A stretch of 64,000 nt of DNA. Source: Fredinandcohnia quinoae (GTDB taxonomy: Bacteria > Bacillota > Bacilli > Bacillales > Bacillaceae_L). The notes beneath the pieces were generated by a model. The model saw only the letters and a list, made by a program, of their open reading frames with translations, was not told where the DNA came from and searched no databases. The first letter of the stretch is position 1. Each line of letters opens with the position of its first letter. Positions 42,746 to 51,250 of the stretch are shown one piece after another. A program made the translations under genes and the position numbers. Location: assembly GCF_022427965.1 (NCBI RefSeq), contig NZ_JAKTTI010000010.1, forward strand, positions 43,273-107,272, read 5' to 3'.

Positions 42746-44044
42746 TTAGCATTTCCTTATTGTAAACAAATTTCTGCCTGATTCTTTTGCTTCATATAGG
42801 GCTAAGTCTGCTTCCTTTAATAACGATGATACAGTTGCTCCTTCTTTTGGTGCAATTACTACACCCATGCTTGTTGTGACTTCTAAGACCAAATCATTAA
42901 TATGCCAAGGTTCTCGAATTGCTTTTTGAATTTTCTCCGCACGTTCAACTGCATTATCACAATCTTCAACATCCCTCATAAGTATTACAAATTCATCTCC
43001 ACCAAGACGTGCCACAATATCTTGATCCTGAATATTTTTTCTAATTCTATTCCCAAATTCTACAATAACTGCATCTCCAACATCGTGCCCCATTGTGTCA
43101 TTAATGCTTTTGAAGTGATCAATATCGGTCATGATAACCGCAAGTTCCGTCAATTTTTCATGACTATTTTCTAATACTTTTTCCAAGCAGTTTTTAAAAT
43201 AGCGACGGTTTGGTAGCTCTGTCAATGAATCATGAAAAGCAAAATAATTAAGTCTTGATTCATATTCTTTTTGAAGTGAAATATCAATTGTAACGACAAC
43301 AATGTGTATGAATTCACCCAGATCATCAAAGACTGGTGTTCCATGTGACTCACACCAAATCATTTTTCCTTTTTTATTTTGTTGTTTTATCTGTAATTTG
43401 AAAGGAGTACCATCATTCATTGACAGTGAAAGTGCCTTTTCTAATTCATTTATATAATCAGGGTGAACATTATGGAAAAATAATCTCCCAATGTACTCTT
43501 GACTGTCAAATCCTAAAACATCCTTATATGAAGGGGAAGCATATATAATCTCTCCCTTGTTATCAAGTAATGTAATCAAATCCTGGGAATTTTCAGCAAT
43601 GATTCGAAATCGCTTTTCACTTTCAAGCAGCCTTTCCCAATACTCTTTTATTTCAAACTGTCCCCACTTTTTTTCAGTAATATCGTTAGCCAATAAGATA
43701 ATATGAGTACACTTCTTTAATTGGTCAAAAATAGGGTTTAATGTTATTTCATAATAAAACTTCTCACCAAATGGTGATTCTATAAATTGTTCATATTTTA
43801 CACAATCCTGACTAGTAACAACCTCTTTGCAATTTTCATATAAAATGCTTGCTTTTTCTTTTGGAAAAATATCCTGAATTGATTGACCTAATACACTTTG
43901 AGACATGCCCGACTTTTCCATCGCAGTGCGGTTCAAGAAGTCCACATAAAAATCAGAGTTTTCTCCAACCCTAATAATATATACAATTTCTTTTATGCCT
44001 TCCATAAGCACTCTTTGAAAATTTAAATCAAAAGTTCCAGCCAT
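42746..44044 (-). CDS. PAS-PAS-GGDEF diguanylate cyclase
   Basis: This 432-residue soluble protein has two PAS domains (about 10-120 and 140-260; the second includes GEIIYASPSYKDVLGF) and a GGDEF domain (about 270-430). The active site ARLGGDEFVIL is intact, so it should make cyclic di-GMP. Five residues upstream, where an RxxD inhibitory site would be, the sequence reads QDQD, so product inhibition is probably weak or absent. It has no membrane segment; PAS domains would sense a cytoplasmic ligand or redox state. A single gene convergent with the ytl operon. Confidence 0.93.
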   Translation of the reverse strand: MAGTFDLNFQRVLMEGIKEIVYIIRVGENSDFYVDFLNRTAMEKSGMSQSVLGQSIQDIFPKEKASILYENCKEVVTSQDCVKYEQFIESPFGEKFYYEITLNPIFDQLKKCTHIILLANDITEKKWGQFEIKEYWERLLESEKRFRIIAENSQDLITLLDNKGEIIYASPSYKDVLGFDSQEYIGRLFFHNVHPDYINELEKALSLSMNDGTPFKLQIKQQNKKGKMIWCESHGTPVFDDLGEFIHIVVVTIDISLQKEYESRLNYFAFHDSLTELPNRRYFKNCLEKVLENSHEKLTELAVIMTDIDHFKSINDTMGHDVGDAVIVEFGNRIRKNIQDQDIVARLGGDEFVILMRDVEDCDNAVERAEKIQKAIREPWHINDLVLEVTTSMGVVIAPKEGATVSSLLKEADLALYEAKESGRNLFTIRKC

Positions 44045-44154
44045 ATTTCATCACATCCTCCGTGTATACGCCATCATAGTATTATAGAAAAATATATTAT
44101 ACATTTTTGAATACCATTTCAAGTAGTAGATATTTCATATTTATTTCGAGGCAA

Positions 44155-44190
44155 AAAAACCATTCACATCTTTCATCGTAAATGGTTTTT
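44155..44190 (-). terminator. Terminator of the Nudix gene
   Basis: On the minus strand AACCATTTA ... TGAATGGTT is followed by TTTTTTT. It sits at the gene stop. Confidence 0.75.
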
Positions 44191-44684
44191 CAATCCAGAA
44201 GTATTTTTTTATTTTCTATGTATTGATGTACGTAAGCTAGACTATATCTTAACACATCATCTTTCATAATAAAGCTATATTTGCGATCTTTTGGAATGGT
44301 TACCAAGGGAATTGTCGTAAGCAGGACCGGACCTTTTGTTTCATAATAAGTGGATTGTGGTAAGAGCTCATCAATCACTGCATAGTAAATATTTTTTACG
44401 ATTGTTTTTCCTTTACCAAAAACCTTATACTGGCCAATATACTGTAAGTTTTTTATCTTGCCGCCTGTCTCCTCACTTACCTCACGGATTGCAGCTTCCT
44501 CAGGAGTTTCCCCATCTTCTACCTTTCCACCTGGGAATTCTAATCCCCTTTCTCGATGGTTTGTTAAAAGCCATTGATTTTGTAATTTACATAAGACCCA
44601 CACATGCTTAGGTTTATTCGAAAAAGGATTTTTTGTAAAAGATAAGTTTACTTCATTTTGATATGCATCCTGAAAAACGATCAT
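44190..44684 (-). CDS. ytkD: Nudix hydrolase YtkD
   Basis: This 164-residue protein carries a full Nudix box (GGKVEDGETPEEAAIREVSEETGG pattern, here spread over 24 residues with all Glu ligands present, near residues 75-98). B. subtilis YtkD hydrolyses 8-oxo-dGTP and related nucleotides. I chose the ATG at 44684 (MIVFQDAYQN); the longer frame adds 20 residues translated from the repeated element upstream, so those are not credible. Confidence 0.9.
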   Translation of the reverse strand: MIVFQDAYQNEVNLSFTKNPFSNKPKHVWVLCKLQNQWLLTNHRERGLEFPGGKVEDGETPEEAAIREVSEETGGKIKNLQYIGQYKVFGKGKTIVKNIYYAVIDELLPQSTYYETKGPVLLTTIPLVTIPKDRKYSFIMKDDVLRYSLAYVHQYIENKKILLD

Positions 44685-44707
44685 TGTAGCCTTACTCCCT
44701 ATATGTT

Positions 44708-44748
44708 TGTTCAAAAAGGAGGATGAACCAAACTTTTTGAACATCCTC
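44708..44748. repeat. Dispersed inverted-repeat element, copy 2
   Basis: The reverse complement of this stretch matches 37051-37092 at about 38 of 41 positions. The arms are TGTTCAAAAAG and CTTTTTGAACA. Here the unit lies directly upstream of the ytkD start and in the same direction as the gene. Confidence 0.8.
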
Positions 44749-44818
44749 TATCATTTATTTTTTCTTATCATATCACATCAAAAAGAATAAGGTCACTTCA
44801 TTGAAGAAATGACCTATA

Positions 44819-45133
44819 TTATTCCAATATTCCCTCTGAACGAATATGCTCTCTTGCCTCTTCATCCCCTAAATCATATATCATTTGAAATACCTTTTGC
44901 ATAGTACCGTCATAGGCATCATTATCTGGATCATGATGGTATTCACGAAATGGAATATGTGCGCGTACGAACGTTCCTATTTCATTTCCATAATTATTAG
45001 TAAACAAACTCCGCAACTGGTTAATCTCATCATCAGTTGCTTCGATTTTATATTCATAGGAGGATGCAGATTTCACTTGAGAAATCTCTCCACTTCCTAC
45101 TGCAATATAATATGTTTTTTTCGGTTGACCCAC
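44819..45133 (-). CDS. Conserved hypothetical protein of Bacillaceae
   Basis: This protein of about 104 residues starts at the GTG at 45133 (MGQPKKTYYIAVGSGEISQV), 6 bases after AAGGGGTG. It is soluble and acidic with FVRAHIPFREYHHDPDNDAYD in the middle. Similar proteins near ytkD in other Bacillus are labelled hydrolase, but I see no catalytic motif that supports it. The His/Asp-rich centre (REYHHDPDND) could bind a metal. Function unknown. Confidence 0.75.
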   Translation of the reverse strand: MGQPKKTYYIAVGSGEISQVKSASSYEYKIEATDDEINQLRSLFTNNYGNEIGTFVRAHIPFREYHHDPDNDAYDGTMQKVFQMIYDLGDEEAREHIRSEGILE

Positions 45134-45310
45134 TATTTTCACCCCTTATGAAGTTCTGCTAGTTAACTTATCTTTTTCTTCATCAGATAAAAATATTCCA
45201 CTAACTCAAAAATAGTGATAACCTATTATTAATCTTATTAAAGTTCGTATCATTTTTTAATGCAACCCATATACTAATTTGCAAGCACTTGAGAAAAGGG
45301 GATGAAAAAA

Positions 45311-45571
45311 GTGAAGCTTATTGATGATTTATATAAAACATATCGCGATAAATTAACGGGTGATGAAGAGGATGCAGATATCATTGCCTTTTCAGTTCTT
45401 GAGCAATTAAATCGTGAAGATGTGCTTGATTTAATTGCTGAGTTAAGTGATCAAGAATTATATAATCTTGTTGGTTTTTATATGATCGAAAATTTAAAAG
45501 CAAAAATGGCCCGCGATGGGATTGGCCACGCTAAAATGTTAACAGTTGATCAAATGAAAACAATCCATTAA
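45311..45571 (+). CDS. Small conserved cytosolic protein (DUF6154-like)
   Basis: About 86 residues from the GTG at 45311 (MKLIDDLYKTYRDKLTG), 9 bases after GGGG. The ATG at 45302 is directly adjacent to the ribosome site and less likely. The protein is soluble, acidic and helical: ADIIAFSVLEQLNREDVLDL. I recognise it as a small family common in Bacillus, likely DUF6154, of unknown function. It is next to the dps/yjfB genes. Confidence 0.75.
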   Translation: MKLIDDLYKTYRDKLTGDEEDADIIAFSVLEQLNREDVLDLIAELSDQELYNLVGFYMIENLKAKMARDGIGHAKMLTVDQMKTIH

Positions 45572-45594
45572 AAAAAGCTGAACTAAGTCAGCTT
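45572..45594 (-). terminator. Terminator of the YjfB-like gene
   Basis: On the minus strand AAGCTGA / TCAGCTT runs into TTTTTT, nine bases after the stop. Confidence 0.7.
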
Positions 45595-45602
45595 ATGCAT
45601 AT

Positions 45603-45797
45603 CTACCCTGAAATATCAACGCTTTTTCCAAGAGTAGGATGTGGAGCGGATGTACCCGCTTTTGCTGAGGAATTAAAATCCTCAAGCATAACTACAGCCT
45701 GAGCAGCCTGTGTTGCCATTTGGCTTTTAAGAAGATTCATACTTAATGTTCTTTGAAGCTCTAGTACATTATTAGACATAATACTACTAATATTCAT
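45603..45797 (-). CDS. YjfB-family putative motility-associated protein
   Basis: This 64-residue protein starts MNISSIMSNNVLELQRTLSM and ends PHPTLGKSVDISG. The final PHPxLGxxxDI block and the Ser/Met/Gln-rich helical start are typical of YjfB, a small Bacillus family tied to SigD-controlled motility in B. subtilis. I see no SigD promoter upstream. The ribosome site is GGAGGG. Confidence 0.82.
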   Translation of the reverse strand: MNISSIMSNNVLELQRTLSMNLLKSQMATQAAQAVVMLEDFNSSAKAGTSAPHPTLGKSVDISG

Positions 45798-45855
45798 TTT
45801 AATCCCTCCTAACTCAGTATAACGTAATACCTGAATAGTTACTATTTAAAATGAA

Positions 45856-45878
45856 TCCTCCTACCGATTAAGTAGGAG
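45856..45878 (-). terminator. Terminator of dps
   Basis: An eight-base stem CCTCCTAC / GTAGGAGG lies 16 bases past the dps stop. The following sequence is moderately T-rich. Confidence 0.65.
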
Positions 45879-45893
45879 GCCTAAAAATTGATA

Positions 45894-46334
45894 TTATTTT
45901 CCTAAGAATGATTTTAGCATCCAAATATGCTTTTCCAAACCTTGATGAATCGAAAGTAGCATATCAGCAGTTGTTTCATCATCTACTTCTCCCGCTACCT
46001 TCATTCCCTCTTTTAATTCACCTGTTAAGATTGAAAAATCATTACTGATTGTTTCAACCATCTGTTCTGCACTTTCATCACCATTTGCTTCTCTGATTGA
46101 AGATACTTCCAAAATTTCTTGCATTCTCGCTACTGGTTTTCCACCTAGCGCTAATAATCGCTCCGCTAATTCATCAATATGAAGTGCTGCTTCATTATAG
46201 AATTCTTCAAATTTGACATGAAGCGTGAAAAACTGCTGGCCCTTTACAAACCAATGATAATTATGTAGCTTAATGTACAACACACTCCAGTTAGCAATCT
46301 GCTTGTTAACAATTTCTGTTAATTGTGTAGACAT
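45894..46334 (-). CDS. dps: Dps-family ferritin-like protein
   Basis: This 146-residue four-helix protein has the Dps ferroxidase residues split across the dimer: His in [11 protein letters not shown] (about residue 30) and Asp/Glu in [14 protein letters not shown] (about 57-61). Dps protects DNA by oxidising and storing iron. The ATG at 46334 is 8 bases after GGAGG. The position between ytkD and luxS matches B. subtilis dps. Confidence 0.92.
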   Translation of the reverse strand: MSTQLTEIVNKQIANWSVLYIKLHNYHWFVKGQQFFTLHVKFEEFYNEAALHIDELAERLLALGGKPVARMQEILEVSSIREANGDESAEQMVETISNDFSILTGELKEGMKVAGEVDDETTADMLLSIHQGLEKHIWMLKSFLGK

Positions 46335-46515
46335 CAAAATCTCCTCCTTATTTTTTAATGTACCCCCATTTCATCATACCAAAACATCCATTTTTTATAA
46401 GTTTTAAGTAGAAAGGTTCATACATTTGTAAAAATTGAGGAACTACGGGTATTTTTATACTTTTTACGTTATGTACCATGTTAAAATGGAGAAAAGAATT
46501 AAGTAGGAGGAAAAC

Positions 46516-46677
46516 ATGTTAACGATATTAATTATCTCGTTCATAATTGTTATTATCGTGCTTTTATTAGCTGTGGTTACAACTTCAAAAGCATATCAAT
46601 TTAAACATACCGTTGATCAATTTGGAGATAACACACATCTTGAGGAGCAAACCAAGGTTGAAACGAATAAAAAATAA
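46516..46677 (+). CDS. YtzI-like small membrane protein
   Basis: This 53-residue protein has an N-terminal transmembrane helix (about 2-23, ILIISFIIVIIVLLLAVVTT) followed by SKAYQFKHTVDQ and an acidic tail. AGGAGG lies 7 bases before ATG. The size, single helix and SKAYQ-KHT motif resemble YtzI of Bacillus, located in this region. Function unknown. Too short to be picked by most gene finders. Confidence 0.8.
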   Translation: MLTILIISFIIVIIVLLLAVVTTSKAYQFKHTVDQFGDNTHLEEQTKVETNKK

Positions 46678-46717
46678 TGATTGCAAAGGAATACGGACGT
46701 TAGTATGATTTTCACAT

Positions 46718-46745
46718 AAAAACCTCACAAAAGTGAGGTTTTTAT
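46718..46745. terminator. Bidirectional terminator ytzI-like / luxS
   Basis: A perfect 11-base stem AAAAACCTCAC / GTGAGGTTTTT has a four-base loop. Confidence 0.88.
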
Positions 46746-46748
46746 TAC

Positions 46749-47222
46749 TTATCCAAATACTTTTTGAAGGTCTTCTTTAGACTGCTCTAACCAGAAACGC
46801 ATTAAGCGCTTTGCCCCTTCAAGGTCATGTAGCTTCGCTTGGCCACACTGCTTTTCATTAGCCGCCGGTACTATAGTAATTTCAAGTGATTCTTTCATCG
46901 TATCTTCTAAAGTATCGATAATTTCACTCACTGTCGGCTCCCCACTAACAACTAAATAGTAGCCTGTTTGACAACCCATTGGTGAGATATCGATTATATC
47001 AAAGTGATCATATTTTTCAGAGTGCTTCCGAATATTAATTGCTAATAAATGCTCGAGTGTATGAATCACATCTGGTTTCATTGCTTGTTTATTGGGCTGG
47101 CAAAAGCGAATATCAAATTTATTAACTACGCCGTCACTACCTACCTTATGGACACCACAATGTCTCACATAAGGGGCTTTTACCGCGTTATGGTCTAGTT
47201 CAAAGCTTTCTACTGATGGCAT
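46749..47222 (-). CDS. luxS: S-ribosylhomocysteinase LuxS
   Basis: This 157-residue enzyme splits S-ribosylhomocysteine to homocysteine and DPD, the autoinducer-2 precursor. Metal ligands are His-x-x-x-His in HTLEHLLA and Cys in [11 protein letters not shown]; the catalytic Cys appears in RHCGVHKVG. It recycles the product of SAM-dependent methylation, so it is in the same pathway as metK 10 kb away. The ATG at 47222 follows AAAGGAG; a slightly longer frame is rejected. Confidence 0.97.
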   Translation of the reverse strand: MPSVESFELDHNAVKAPYVRHCGVHKVGSDGVVNKFDIRFCQPNKQAMKPDVIHTLEHLLAINIRKHSEKYDHFDIIDISPMGCQTGYYLVVSGEPTVSEIIDTLEDTMKESLEITIVPAANEKQCGQAKLHDLEGAKRLMRFWLEQSKEDLQKVFG

Positions 47223-47350
47223 TAAAATCACTCCTTTTAATTATGTACTATTCTATCATAACGTGAATTCAGATTTGTTTCATCAATTTAATTTAAAAGT
47301 AAAAAATGCTATAGTATAAGTATTCTTATAAGAAGGAAGTAAATATCGTA

Positions 47351-47590
47351 ATGAAATCAGTATTTATCGGGATTATACGATTTTATCAAAAATTCATTTC
47401 ACCGTTAAAACCACCAACCTGTCGATTTTATCCGACCTGTTCACATTACGGACTTGAAGCGATTAAACGCTTTGGTGCGATTAAAGGAGGATGGCTTACG
47501 ATTAAAAGAATTAGTAAATGTCATCCGCTTCATCCTGGCGGAATCGATTTTGTTCCAGAGAAAAACGAGGCAAAAGAGCATCAAAAGTGA
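47351..47590 (+). CDS. yidD: Membrane protein insertion efficiency factor YidD
   Basis: This 79-residue protein has the diagnostic [20 protein letters not shown] and the Cys-rich [19 protein letters not shown] and CHPLHPGG blocks. YidD is membrane-associated by an amphipathic helix and helps YidC-dependent insertion. B. subtilis YtjA is the homologue and lies at the same place. A weak hairpin (CATCA/TGATG) follows. Confidence 0.95.
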   Translation: MKSVFIGIIRFYQKFISPLKPPTCRFYPTCSHYGLEAIKRFGAIKGGWLTIKRISKCHPLHPGGIDFVPEKNEAKEHQK

Positions 47591-47621
47591 TGATTTTATA
47601 GCCTCGTCTCCTTATTATTTT

Positions 47622-48179
47622 TTAATACCCGTTTACAACAACATCAAGCTTACCGGTCCCAGGATCAATAACGAGACCATGAACTGGAACATTTGCGGGT
47701 AATAATGGGTGATTGTTCACCATGTTCACGCTATGCTTTACACTTTCCTCGACACTCTCGAAACCATAAAACCATTTATTAAGATCAAGACCCGAATTTT
47801 TTATCGTATCAATTTTATCTTGAGATACCCCTCTATCAACGACTTTCTTTAAAATCTCTTTAGAATTAATATTACTCATTCCACAATCATGGTGCCCTAC
47901 AATACAAACCTCATCTGCATTCAACTCATAGACAGCGACGAGGATACTACGCATCACACTTCCAAAAGGGTGAGTAACAATAGCCCCAGCGTTTTTTACA
48001 AGCTTCACATCACCATTTTTAAAATTCATTGCTTTTGGCAGTAATTCAGTTAATCGGGTATCCATACATGTTACAATTACCATTCTCTTATTTGGAAGGT
48101 TGGTTGTTCGGTATTTTTCATATTCTTTTGATTCAACGAAGGTTTCATTATGTTCCAAAATTTGATCTAATAAAGCCAT
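47622..48179 (-). CDS. ytiB: Beta-class carbonic anhydrase YtiB
   Basis: This 185-residue protein has the zinc-site motifs of beta-carbonic anhydrases: Cys and Asp in TCMDTR, His and Cys in GHHDCGM. It interconverts CO2 and bicarbonate in the cytoplasm. The ATG at 48179 is 8 bases after AAGGTG. A half of a Zur-like palindrome (ATTACGAT) lies about 70 bases upstream, so zinc control is possible but not shown. Confidence 0.92.
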   Translation of the reverse strand: MALLDQILEHNETFVESKEYEKYRTTNLPNKRMVIVTCMDTRLTELLPKAMNFKNGDVKLVKNAGAIVTHPFGSVMRSILVAVYELNADEVCIVGHHDCGMSNINSKEILKKVVDRGVSQDKIDTIKNSGLDLNKWFYGFESVEESVKHSVNMVNNHPLLPANVPVHGLVIDPGTGKLDVVVNGY

Positions 48180-48323
48180 CCTATCACCTTTTTCTATCAG
48201 ATTTACTATTATCTTATCAAAAGATTTCATTGAAAGGAAAATATTTCATTGTAATTACGATAAAAACTGAATACTTGTGAATAAAATCGTTCAAATTTAA
48301 AATAATAATATCTTTTTGTTCTC

Positions 48324-48347
48324 AAATCGTAATTGTTACGATATAAT
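48324..48347 (+). promoter_or_regulatory. Zur box overlapping the znuA promoter
   Basis: AAATCGTAA-TTG-TTACGATAT (48324-48344) closely follows the B. subtilis Zur consensus AAATCGTAATNATTACGATTT. A perfect TATAAT (48342-48347) overlaps its right arm and a weak -35 lies 17 bases upstream. Zinc-loaded Zur would block this promoter. Confidence 0.85.
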
Positions 48348-48388
48348 GTCTTAGAACTTACATTCTTATAACACTGAAGGGAGATTAT

Positions 48389-49339
48389 ATGAAAGCTAAA
48401 TTATATTTTGTACTATCAGTACTACTACTATGTTCTTTTCTAACTGCATGTGAGGCAGGTAAAAATGAAGATGAAAATAAAAGCAATAAACTAATGATAT
48501 ATACGACGGTATTTCCATTAACAGATTTTACGAAAAAAATAGGTGGTGACCATGTATTTGTAGAAAGTGTATACCCTCCTGGTTCTGATGCTCATTCATT
48601 TGAACCTACACCTAAGGAAATGACAGAAATTGCAGATGCTGATGCATTCATTTATACCGGTGTCGGGGTTGAAGGTTTTGTAACGACCGCACAAAAAACA
48701 TTAAAAAATGAAAAAGTAAAACTGATCGAAGCTGGGAAAAACATTGAATATCATCATTCAGATGAAGGTGATCACGCTCATGAGGATGAGGATAATCATG
48801 ATCATCATAAACATGGTGATATTGATCCCCATGTATGGCTAGATCCAGTTCTTTCGATAACACTTGCTGAAAATATAAAAGAAGCATTAAGTGACTTGCA
48901 TCCAGAATTTAAGGATGAATTCGAACAAAATTTTCAAAGCCTAAAAATTGATTTAGAAAAATTAGATCAGGAATTCAAACAAATAGTTGATCGTTCCAAA
49001 ACAAAGGAAATTCTTGTAGCTCATGCTGCATATGGGTATTGGGAAGAACGATATGGTATCGAACAGAATAGCATAACCGGCTTATCACCTTCCGAAGAAC
49101 CCTCTCAAAAAGAACTTAAAGAAATTATTGAATGGTCCAAAGAGCATGAAATTAACTATGTTATTTTTGAGAAAAATGTTACATCAAAAATTGCCAAGGT
49201 CATTCAAAATGAAATTGGAGTTAAAAGTCTTACACTCCATAATTTAGAATCAATTACAGAAAAGGAAACAAAAAATAATGAAGATTATTTTAGCTTAATG
49301 CGTAAAAATAGTGAAACCTTAAAGAAGGCTTTAAACTAA
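48389..49339 (+). CDS. znuA: Zinc ABC transporter substrate-binding lipoprotein ZnuA/AdcA
   Basis: This 316-residue cluster A-I binding protein has a signal peptide with lipobox (FLTAC). Zn ligands include a His after GSDAH-type segment and the PHVWLDP block. A long His/Asp-rich loop (GDHAHEDEDNHDHHKHG) that is typical of zinc-specific members lies before it. The Zur box upstream supports zinc uptake. No permease or ATPase gene follows, so it must use a membrane part encoded elsewhere. The Mn/Zn system at 51.4-54 kb has its own binding protein. Confidence 0.93.
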   Translation: MKAKLYFVLSVLLLCSFLTACEAGKNEDENKSNKLMIYTTVFPLTDFTKKIGGDHVFVESVYPPGSDAHSFEPTPKEMTEIADADAFIYTGVGVEGFVTTAQKTLKNEKVKLIEAGKNIEYHHSDEGDHAHEDEDNHDHHKHGDIDPHVWLDPVLSITLAENIKEALSDLHPEFKDEFEQNFQSLKIDLEKLDQEFKQIVDRSKTKEILVAHAAYGYWEERYGIEQNSITGLSPSEEPSQKELKEIIEWSKEHEINYVIFEKNVTSKIAKVIQNEIGVKSLTLHNLESITEKETKNNEDYFSLMRKNSETLKKALN

Positions 49340-49445
49340 TATCCCATTAATTACTTATCTTACAAGTAACTGGCTGTATGCACCGCTCATGTAAGGGGAA
49401 AATAATTGTGCTAGACCCATATCATATTGAGAGAGGTGTAGTAAA

Positions 49446-49601
49446 TTGGCACAAGATGTTCTTTGTGAGGTTAATAATTGTCATTATTGGAAATCAGGAA
49501 ATAAATGTGCAGCAGATGCCATCTACGTGGTAAGTCATTCAGGCAGTACGGCATCAGAGCAAAGTGAAACAGATTGTAAAACATTTACCCCAGAAGAGTA
49601 A
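49446..49601 (+). CDS. DUF1540 small cysteine protein
   Basis: This 51-residue protein starts from a TTG after GAGAGGTG and reads MAQDVLCEVNNCHYWKSGNK followed by CAADAIYVVSHSG and CKTFTP. Four Cys (7, 12, 21 and 44) are placed as in DUF1540, a presumed zinc- or metal-binding family of Firmicutes. Function unknown. It follows znuA on the same strand. Confidence 0.85.
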   Translation: MAQDVLCEVNNCHYWKSGNKCAADAIYVVSHSGSTASEQSETDCKTFTPEE

Positions 49602-49614
49602 ACCTAAACAGATT

Positions 49615-49652
49615 AGGACAACTGATACTCGTGTTATCAGTTGTCCTTTTTA
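49615..49652 (+). terminator. Intrinsic terminator after the DUF1540 gene
   Basis: AGGACAACTGATA ... TATCAGTTGTCCT is a near-perfect 13-base stem followed by TTTT. Confidence 0.88.
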
Positions 49653-49862
49653 TGTATTCTGCTCCCAACCCCATGTTGTTAAATGCCTTCCGGATTTACC
49701 TTCACAGCGCTGGTTATTCATTCGAATAAAATGCTTGTTCAGTTAAATTCGGAAGGCTTACTTAATATGTGACTTTTCTATGACAAAGTCAGCAAAAAAT
49801 TGCTATATCACCTATTTCTTGTTATTTTAAATTCATACAATATTTGTGAAGGGATGTACTTT

Positions 49863-50357
49863 ATGAAAATAAAAAGTGTATTACTAAGTTTATTTTTACT
49901 ATCAAGTATGATTATTAGCGGGTGTTCAAGCGATACTGATTCTTCACATAAAGATGAGCAGCACGATGATCAAGCAGCACAACTAGGTGATATTCGCGAA
50001 GAAACGGAGTCTATAGAAGATTTACCTGCTTTCTTAGCTAAATTCCCAGAAGAAATGTCAGTTATTTATACAGCTGCTGCAGAAAATCAAGAGCTATTAG
50101 AAAGTATGCCTTGTTATTGTGGGTGTGGCGATTCTGTTGGTCATAAAGATAATTATGATTGCTTTGTTTTTGATAATAAAAAAGATGGCTCCCTTGTCTG
50201 GGATGACCATGGCACAAAATGTAATGTCTGCTTAGAAATTGCTGCAAAATCAATCAAGGAATATCAAGATGGAAAATCAATCAAAGAAATTCGAACAATG
50301 ATTGATGAACAATATAAAGAAGGATATGCGAACCCAACTCCAACTCCAGAGGTATAA
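49863..50357 (+). CDS. PCYCGC-motif lipoprotein
   Basis: The start at 49863 follows GAAGGG; the longer frame is not supported. This 164-residue protein has a lipobox (IISGC), an acidic/His-rich linker (HKDEQHDDQ), and the PCYCGCGDSVGH motif, followed by another Cys pair NVCLEIA after KCNVC. It belongs to the PCYCGC family of Bacillus lipoproteins; function is unknown. The arrangement of six Cys suggests metal or heme-like binding outside the membrane. It lies among metal transport genes. Confidence 0.88.
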   Translation: MKIKSVLLSLFLLSSMIISGCSSDTDSSHKDEQHDDQAAQLGDIREETESIEDLPAFLAKFPEEMSVIYTAAAENQELLESMPCYCGCGDSVGHKDNYDCFVFDNKKDGSLVWDDHGTKCNVCLEIAAKSIKEYQDGKSIKEIRTMIDEQYKEGYANPTPTPEV

Positions 50358-50389
50358 TAAAAAACGCTGTAGCTAGACATTTATACGAA

Positions 50390-50422
50390 AGGGAGCAGCT
50401 AATAAAATGCTGCTCCCCTTTT
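50390..50422. terminator. Bidirectional terminator PCYCGC / ZIP gene
   Basis: GGGAGCAGC / GCTGCTCCC with an eight-base loop and a T-run lies between converging genes. Confidence 0.88.
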
Positions 50423-50434
50423 AATTCGACATTA

Positions 50435-51250
50435 CTATCCTAATGCCACATCTAAAATCATCATTACAGCAAAGCCAATCATTAAACTGATTGATGCAAG
50501 ATCTGTATTTCCCTCTTCCTGCGAGCCTGGGATAACCTCTTCTGCTACTACAAATATCATCGCACCCGCTGCAAAGCTTAATGCATATGGCAATAACGGT
50601 TCAATATAAATAACAGATGCTGCCCCAATCACTGCTGCAATTGGCTCAACTAATCCAGAGAATTGACCATATACAAAGCTTTTTTTACGGGACATGCCAT
50701 CTCGTCTTAATGGCATGGACACTGCAACACCCTCAGGCAAATTTTGAATACCGATTCCAATCGCTAATGCAATGGCACCAGTTAACGTTGCCGATTCAAA
50801 CCCCGCAGCTACAGCGCCGAAGGCAACCCCAACCGCAAGACCTTCAGGAATATTATGCATCGTGATTGCAAGAACCAGCAATGTACTCCTTCTCTTTTTC
50901 ATTGGGTGGATACCTTCTGCACTTTCCATTGGCTTATTTGGGTGAACATGTGGCAAGAGCTTATCGACAAGCAGTAGGAAGAGTCCCCCTAATAGAAATC
51001 CAATAGCTGGTGGAGCCCATTTTGGTAATGCACCACCATCAGACATTTCGATAGCTGGCGCAAGAAGTGACCAATAGCTTGCTGCGATCATGACTCCACC
51101 CGCAAAACCTAACATACTATCTAAGAATTTTTGGTTCACGTTTTTAGTTGTAAACACCAAAGCCGCACCTAAAGCTGTCATCCCATATGTAAATAAGCTA
51201 CCGATAAGAGCTTGATTTACAGGGGAAAGACTGGCAAACCAATCAAACAT
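50435..51250 (-). CDS. ZIP-family divalent metal transporter
   Basis: This 271-residue protein has eight hydrophobic segments. The metal-binding helices HNIPEGLAVGVAFG and GIQNLPEGVAVS are the classic ZIP signatures; a His-containing loop (LLPHVHPN) lies before them. Family members import Zn, Fe or Mn. No Zur box was seen upstream. It is a single gene with RBS GGAGGG. Confidence 0.93.
   Translation of the reverse strand: MFDWFASLSPVNQALIGSLFTYGMTALGAALVFTTKNVNQKFLDSMLGFAGGVMIAASYWSLLAPAIEMSDGGALPKWAPPAIGFLLGGLFLLLVDKLLPHVHPNKPMESAEGIHPMKKRRSTLLVLAITMHNIPEGLAVGVAFGAVAAGFESATLTGAIALAIGIGIQNLPEGVAVSMPLRRDGMSRKKSFVYGQFSGLVEPIAAVIGAASVIYIEPLLPYALSFAAGAMIFVVAEEVIPGSQEEGNTDLASISLMIGFAVMMILDVALG

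Noticed and set aside
49653..49862. Possible gene or riboswitch between the DUF1540 and PCYCGC genes
   Set aside because: Only a loose pair of GCCTTCCG/CGGAAGGC arms about 75 bases apart was seen; no coding frame with ribosome site and no known riboswitch core.
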